41,719 bases of DNA from an uncultured Alistipes sp. (lineage in GTDB: Bacteria; Bacteroidota; Bacteroidia; Bacteroidales; Rikenellaceae): NCBI GenBank assembly GCA_904502005.1, contig CAJGDC010000010.1, forward strand, positions 1-41,719. Reading direction: 5' to 3'. Every line of letters begins with the position of its first letter. The first letter of the stretch is position 1. Position numbers and translations under genes: made by a program. Shown in pieces: positions 37,780-41,719 of the stretch. The notes under the pieces were generated by a model. That model was not told the origin of the DNA. It saw only the letters and a program-made list of their open reading frames with translations, and did no database searches.

Positions 37780-38325
37780 ATGGATAAGGTAAAGCTATTA
37801 GACCGCACCTTCAAGGTGATGATTCCTGCAGAGCAGATTGACAAGGCTGTAGCGGCAGTGGCAGAGCGACTAAACAAAGACTACGCATCAACCTCTAAGC
37901 CTCCAATCTTTGTAGGTGTGCTTTGCGGAGCGGTTGTATTTCTCTCTGACCTTGTGCGTAAGGTCAATTTTACCAATGAGATGACCTTCATGCAGGTCTC
38001 TTCATATCAGGGTACGCAGTCTACCGGCAACGTAATGCAAAAGTTGGGTATCGACTTTGATATTACCGGTCGTGATATTATCCTTGTGGAGGATATTGTT
38101 GAGACTGGCCACAGCATTGAGCATATGGTCAGCTATCTGGAGTCATTGAACCCTGCAAGTGTTGAGATTTGCACCCTATTTTACAAGCCAGAGAAGCACC
38201 TCTACGACCGCAAGATAAAGTATGTAGCCATGGAGATTGGCAACGAGTTTATCGTTGGCTATGGTCTTGATTACGACCAGGTTGGTCGCGGACTTAAAGA
38301 TATTTATGTCCTTGATAATGAGTAA
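37780..38325 (+). CDS. hpt: Hypoxanthine phosphoribosyltransferase
   Basis: A 181-residue purine-salvage enzyme that joins hypoxanthine or guanine to PRPP. The PRPP-binding motif is IILVEDIVETGHSIEHM (the usual VDDxxDTG type, here VEDIVETG with Glu for Asp), with VLCGAVVFLSDLVRKV upstream, the flexible-loop region (VSSYQG) and YVAMEIGNEFIVGYGLDYD near the C-terminus. The length is typical. It begins 18 bp after the pseudouridine synthase and overlaps queE by eight bases. Confidence 0.95.
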   Translation: MDKVKLLDRTFKVMIPAEQIDKAVAAVAERLNKDYASTSKPPIFVGVLCGAVVFLSDLVRKVNFTNEMTFMQVSSYQGTQSTGNVMQKLGIDFDITGRDIILVEDIVETGHSIEHMVSYLESLNPASVEICTLFYKPEKHLYDRKIKYVAMEIGNEFIVGYGLDYDQVGRGLKDIYVLDNE

Positions 38326-38944
38326 TAACGAAGTTTTACAGGGCGGGCAACTGCTTCCGTTAGTAGAGGATTTCTATACAATCCAAGGTGAGGGCTTCCA
38401 TACAGGTAAGCCCGCCTATTTTATACGCCTCGGCGGATGCGATGTGGGTTGTAAATGGTGCGATGCAAAGTACACCTGGAACCCAAAGCTCTACCCTCCA
38501 ACAGATATTGAGGTTGTAGTTAGACGTGCAGTTGAGTGTCAGGCCAAGTCAATAGTCATCACTGGCGGAGAGCCTCTGCTCTACCCTCTTGAGCCACTGA
38601 CCTCACGCCTAAAGGCTGAGAATCTAAAGATATTTCTTGAGACCTCGGGCTCACATCCATTCAGCGGATATTTCGACTGGGTTTGTCTTTCACCAAAGCG
38701 CAAACAACCACCTTTAGAGGAGGCCTTTAGTCGCGCTGATGAGCTGAAAGTTGTCATTGAGAGCGAGGAGGACTTTGAGTGGGCTGAACAGAATGCTGCA
38801 AAGGTTTCTGAACACTGTCTGCTATACCTACAGCCAGAGTGGAGTCGCTCTAAGGAGATGATGAGCTCAATTGTGGAGTATGCCAAGAGCAACCCTAAGT
38901 GGAGCATATCTATCCAGAGTCATAAATTTATGCATATACCATAA
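38318..38944 (+). CDS. queE: 7-carboxy-7-deazaguanine synthase (radical SAM)
   Basis: A 208-residue radical SAM enzyme in the queuosine/preQ1 pathway. YTIQGEGFHTGKPAYFIRLG is diagnostic of QueE, followed by the cluster-binding CDVGCKWCD (C-x3-C-x2-C) and TGGEPLLYP (SAM-binding GGE). The C-terminus PKWSISIQSHKFMHIP is typical. The start MSNNEV at 38318 overlaps the hpt stop by eight bases, arguing for coupling. No other queuosine genes are in the window. Confidence 0.95.
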   Translation: MSNNEVLQGGQLLPLVEDFYTIQGEGFHTGKPAYFIRLGGCDVGCKWCDAKYTWNPKLYPPTDIEVVVRRAVECQAKSIVITGGEPLLYPLEPLTSRLKAENLKIFLETSGSHPFSGYFDWVCLSPKRKQPPLEEAFSRADELKVVIESEEDFEWAEQNAAKVSEHCLLYLQPEWSRSKEMMSSIVEYAKSNPKWSISIQSHKFMHIP

Positions 38945-39252
38945 TGGCAAGGGGTAAAAAGGGTGGATTACTAAGCAGATTTGCGCCTGATGCGTCACTA
39001 CTATTTTGGCGCATCATTACCATTGTTATATCCATCATCACCCTCTTCATTATCGTGCAGTCAGCGTGGAGCATTATACTCTCAAAGCGAGAGATTAACC
39101 GCCTAACACGACTACAAAAGAGCTATAAGGAGCAGATTGCTGCTGATAGCACGCTACTTCACCGCCTTCAGCATGACGAGTATCTTGAGCAGTACGCCCG
39201 TGAAAGGTACAACATGCAGCGCACTAACGAGCAGGTATATAAGATCAAATAA
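38944..39252 (+). CDS. FtsB/DivIC-family septum formation initiator
   Basis: A 102-residue bitopic protein. A basic cytoplasmic start (MARGKKGGLLSRF) leads to one TM helix (about 24-45, IITIVISIITLFIIVQSAWS), then a coiled coil (EINRLTRLQKSYKEQIAADSTLL) and the conserved end DEYLEQYARERYNMQRTNEQVYKI, matching the E-x-AR-x-x-x-M-x-x-x-EvyK signature of FtsB/DivIC. It bridges divisome proteins FtsQ and FtsL in the periplasm. Its ATG shares a base with the queE stop (TAATG). Its end overlaps the convergent flippase gene by eight bases. Confidence 0.88.
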   Translation: MARGKKGGLLSRFAPDASLLFWRIITIVISIITLFIIVQSAWSIILSKREINRLTRLQKSYKEQIAADSTLLHRLQHDEYLEQYARERYNMQRTNEQVYKIK

Positions 39253-40687
39253 TGCGTCTTATACTTTGAAGTATATCTTTGAGGAATTTCATTCTGAAAA
39301 TTAACGCCCCCGCAACATAGACCCCCGCACCAGTTGCAACCTGCACCACAAACCTTGCAAACAACTGCATATCAGCGCAATAATAGCCCACAACACGCAC
39401 AGCAAGGTACATTACTGTTGTAAGCAGAGCTATCGGTATCAGAGTACGGAACAACTCTAATGCTCTAAGATTTGCAAAGCGAAGAGAACAGAGGGCATTA
39501 AGCACAAACTCCACGGTCGACATTACAACCATACCCCAAGCAATCGCCACAACAGAGTGCGGGATAGTAAGGGCGAGAATGGCTGTCATAATGCTCTTCT
39601 TAATAATCTCAAGTCTAAGAATCACCCCTCCATTTCCGGCAACTTTGAGCACATTGTATGCTATCATAGATATTGGATAGAATAGTCCAGACAGAGAGAG
39701 TATCTTGAAGTAGGGCACAGTTGGCATCCAGCGCTCACCAAGAAGCAGACTAAACATATCCTCAGCCACGGCAACCATACCAACCATAATCGGAGCTATT
39801 ACCGCCGCTGTAATTGCAAGAACACGCAGATAGCTATCAGCAAATTTCTGTTTATCATCCTTAACACTTGCAAGGGCCGGATATGTAACACTTTGAAATG
39901 ACTGCACGACAGAGGTTACAGGCAACTCCTTGAGTTTCTGAGCCTGATTATAGTATCCGAGCGTAGTGGTTGAGTATATCTTTCCGATAAATAACTGCGA
40001 GATATTATTATAGAGGTACGATATAATATCAGTACCCATCAGAGAGAGTGACAGAGGAGCCATAGCCACTAATGCTTTACGACTAACCTCGCCCTCGCAT
40101 CTCCATGAGCCATGCCACCAGAGAAGCACCGCCTTAGATGCAATCTGCGCAAGACGTTGACCTACAAGACTCCACACTCCACATCCGCACCACGCCATAG
40201 CTATAGCCATAACGCCAGCAACAGCCGAAGAGGTGAAATTTATACGCGAGATGGTTGCAAAGCGGAACTGACGAGCCAATATCGTATTCTGAATAACACA
40301 CAGAGCATTAACCGGCAGTAAAAGAAATAGCACTGGTGCTATTCTACTGATAATAGGCAGGTTATAATAGGATGCAGCCACCGGACTCAAGGCTACCATA
40401 ATGCCATAGAGCAGCAATGAGACAGAGATATTAAAGACAAAGACAGACTTATAATCGCTCTGCGTGGGCTCTGTTTTACGAATAAGTGTTTGTGAGAATC
40501 CACTATCAACAACAACAACCAAAAGCGCAGTGAAGAAGGTAAGGATTGCCATAACGCCAAAATCCTCAGGCATCAGTAGTCGCGCCACAACGATGCTCAC
40601 AACCATCTGCATAAGCATAGAGCCCAGCTTCTCAGCCACGCTCCATGCCACGCCGGTTGTCACCTTATCTCTCAACTGCGTTGCCAT
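39245..40687 (-). CDS. Oligosaccharide flippase (Wzx/WzxC-like, MOP superfamily)
   Basis: A 480-residue membrane protein with about 12-14 TM helices that would flip lipid-linked polysaccharide units across the inner membrane. The start QLRDKVTTGVAWSVAEKLGS and ARLLMPEDFGVMAILTFFTALLVVVVDSGFSQTLIRK are characteristic of WzxC-like flippases of the Polysacc_synt family, as is GYYNQAQKLKELPVTSVVQSFQSVTYPAL in the middle. No glycosyltransferase genes accompany it; it is followed by aroQ upstream in the operon (4 bp apart). The substrate is unknown. Confidence 0.92.
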   Translation of the reverse strand: MATQLRDKVTTGVAWSVAEKLGSMLMQMVVSIVVARLLMPEDFGVMAILTFFTALLVVVVDSGFSQTLIRKTEPTQSDYKSVFVFNISVSLLLYGIMVALSPVAASYYNLPIISRIAPVLFLLLPVNALCVIQNTILARQFRFATISRINFTSSAVAGVMAIAMAWCGCGVWSLVGQRLAQIASKAVLLWWHGSWRCEGEVSRKALVAMAPLSLSLMGTDIISYLYNNISQLFIGKIYSTTTLGYYNQAQKLKELPVTSVVQSFQSVTYPALASVKDDKQKFADSYLRVLAITAAVIAPIMVGMVAVAEDMFSLLLGERWMPTVPYFKILSLSGLFYPISMIAYNVLKVAGNGGVILRLEIIKKSIMTAILALTIPHSVVAIAWGMVVMSTVEFVLNALCSLRFANLRALELFRTLIPIALLTTVMYLAVRVVGYYCADMQLFARFVVQVATGAGVYVAGALIFRMKFLKDILQSIRRII

Positions 40688-40690
40688 TGT

Positions 40691-41119
40691 CTATTGCTGC
40701 AAATGTAGTTTGAGCGCCTCAACGCCGAGGCGATATGAGTTAAGTCCGAAGCCTACTATGCTACCTATTGCCACCGAGCCGATAAGAGTAGTATGGCGGA
40801 ACTCCTCGCGAGCCGCGATATTGGAGATATGAATCTCCACAACCGGAGTATCTATCGCCGAGATAGCATCACGGATAACCACCGAGGTGTGTGTATAGCC
40901 TCCTGCATTCAGTAGCACACCATCATACTTACCCTCAGCGTTATGAAGTGCAGTAACAATCTCCCCCTCAATATTACTCTGGTAGTAGTCGATAGTGCAG
41001 TCAGGATATAGCTCTCTAAGGCGTGGAATAAACTCATCAAAGCTCTCACAACCATAGACTCCCCTATCGCGCTTACCCTGCAGATTAAGGTTTGCTCCGT
41101 TTAGAATCAGAATCTTCAT
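40691..41119 (-). CDS. aroQ: 3-dehydroquinate dehydratase, type II
   Basis: A 142-residue shikimate-pathway enzyme. The N-terminal ILNGANLNLQGKRDRGVYG contains the catalytic Tyr/Arg loop (usually GxREPxxYG), then YYQSNIEGEIVTALHNA, LNAGGYTHTSVVIRDAI (substrate-binding NxGxxTHtS), VVEIHISNIAAREEFRHTTL and the C-terminal helix. The length is normal. It lies four bases upstream of the flippase start. A terminator (41135-41180) separates it from the gene further upstream, so it probably has its own promoter in that 72-base gap. Confidence 0.96.
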   Translation of the reverse strand: MKILILNGANLNLQGKRDRGVYGCESFDEFIPRLRELYPDCTIDYYQSNIEGEIVTALHNAEGKYDGVLLNAGGYTHTSVVIRDAISAIDTPVVEIHISNIAAREEFRHTTLIGSVAIGSIVGFGLNSYRLGVEALKLHLQQ

Positions 41120-41134
41120 TTTCTAGCATATTAA

Positions 41135-41180
41135 AAGTCCGCCGAAGTGCCACTACGAGTGTAGGTGCAACTTCGGCGGA
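41135..41180 (-). terminator. Terminator of the phosphate butyryltransferase gene (minus strand)
   Basis: An 11-bp stem, TCCGCCGAAGT (41139-41149) / ACTTCGGCGGA (41170-41180), followed on the minus strand by T4AAT. Confidence 0.85.
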
Positions 41181-41191
41181 GAGTTTATTCC

Positions 41192-41719
41192 TTATCGTGC
41201 AAGCAGACAAGCCAGTGCGATAGAGAACTTCTTTGATGCAGCAGAGTCACCACGTGAAGTGAGCACGCAAGGGACCTTAGCACCCATAACAATCGCTGCA
41301 ATCTCACCACCTGCAAGGTGTGATACAGACTTGAAAAATACGTTTCCAGACTCAATGTTAGGGAACAGAAGTGCATCTACATCACCTGCGATAGCCGAGC
41401 CCTTAACCTTCTTATGGTCTGCAACCTCCTTAAACAGTGCAACATCAAGTGACAGCGGTCCATCAACAACAACATTACCGAGCTGACCACGATCTGCCAT
41501 CTTTGCAAGCATAGCACCCTCAATAGAAGAAACAGATGCTGGAAGTACCTGTTCTGATGGAGCTACACAACCAACCTTAGGGGTATCAACGCCTAAAGCT
41601 ACAGCTACCTGACGCAGATACTCAATCTGCTGCTGCTTCTGCTTGATATCCGGCTGAAGGATAATCGCGATATCAGATGCAAGCAAGAGCTTGTGGTAGC
41701 CAGACCACTCAAATACAGA
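41192..41719 (-). CDS. Phosphate butyryltransferase/acetyltransferase family (C-terminal part, cut by window edge)
   Basis: The 175 visible C-terminal residues, open to the right edge (SVFEWSGYHKLLLASDIAIIL...). SIEGAMLAKMADRGQL, VVDGPLSLDVALFKEVADHK, AGDVDALLFPNIESGNVFFK and GAKVPCVLTSRGDSAASK are the signature blocks of the PTA_PTB family, and the shortness of the C-terminal domain fits phosphate butyryltransferase (Ptb, about 300 residues) rather than Pta. Ptb converts butyryl-CoA to butyryl phosphate with butyrate kinase. The start and any kinase partner lie outside the window. Confidence 0.9.
   Translation of the reverse strand, partial: SVFEWSGYHKLLLASDIAIILQPDIKQKQQQIEYLRQVAVALGVDTPKVGCVAPSEQVLPASVSSIEGAMLAKMADRGQLGNVVVDGPLSLDVALFKEVADHKKVKGSAIAGDVDALLFPNIESGNVFFKSVSHLAGGEIAAIVMGAKVPCVLTSRGDSAASKKFSIALACLLAR

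Noticed and set aside
38237..38317. Longer queE start within hpt
   Set aside because: The added residues do not resemble QueE and overlap hpt by about 90 bases; MSNNEV at 38318 gives the usual protein.
1..41719. CRISPR array, tRNA/rRNA genes, integrase or insertion sequence
   Set aside because: No regularly spaced repeats, cloverleaf sequences or transposase/integrase motifs were seen, including at the borders of the TIR/RyR island.

Overview
The window looks like a chromosomal segment of a Bacteroidales bacterium, possibly a gut Alistipes/Rikenellaceae relative (the genus is a guess). Evidence: Bacteroidetes-type promoters (TTTG, about 20 bp, then TAnnTTTG) before many genes, almost no Shine-Dalgarno sequences, a fimbrillin-type lipoprotein, a BACON-like lipoprotein, and the family content of the housekeeping genes. 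No rRNA, tRNA, CRISPR array or transposase was seen.

Layout. 1-359: start of uracil-DNA glycosylase (minus, runs off the left edge). 475-2933: putative phosphatase, purine nucleoside phosphorylase and S1/P1 nuclease, a plausible nucleic-acid scavenging operon. 3057-3200: strong candidate small RNA with its own promoter box and terminator. 3256-5731: two small unknowns and a cation/proton antiporter. 5744-6820: DUF4435-like protein (minus). 6921-14418: YciH/SUI1, an orphan secreted protein, a giant metalloprotease-like/propeller/barrel protein, PBP1A and Asd. 14506-15078: EF-P (minus).

15278-26187 is the accessory island and the most interesting part. Six co-directional genes encode two membrane proteins built as channel-like TM region + two Rossmann/RCK-like modules + C-terminal RyR domain, three TIR proteins each followed by one TM helix and a different C-terminal domain (Sel1 repeats; coiled coil + PDZ-like; WD40-like propeller), and a stand-alone RyR-domain protein. 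A 20-bp dyad overlaps the promoter. A reasonable hypothesis is a membrane immune or stress-signalling system: extracytoplasmic sensors drive cytoplasmic TIR NADases, whose nucleotide product is sensed by RyR domains that gate ion channels. Base composition changes sharply inside the cluster, suggesting modular exchange of the sensor parts.

26201-32817 (all minus after a 16-bp-stem shared terminator): RsfS-FtsH-CdsA-Psd, then AI-2E-type transporter, a stand-alone riboflavin kinase domain, LuxS and an MTA/SAH nucleosidase. 32818-33422 is a 605-bp gene-poor stretch with a decayed MATE C-terminus, several hairpins and a promoter/attenuator-like leader. 33423-36505: small peptide + fimbrillin-like lipoprotein, a MATE transporter (minus), and a BACON-like lipoprotein from a divergent promoter. 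36610-39252: RluB-type pseudouridine synthase, Hpt, QueE and a FtsB/DivIC-like protein. 39245-41719 (minus): polysaccharide flippase, AroQ and a partial phosphate butyryltransferase.
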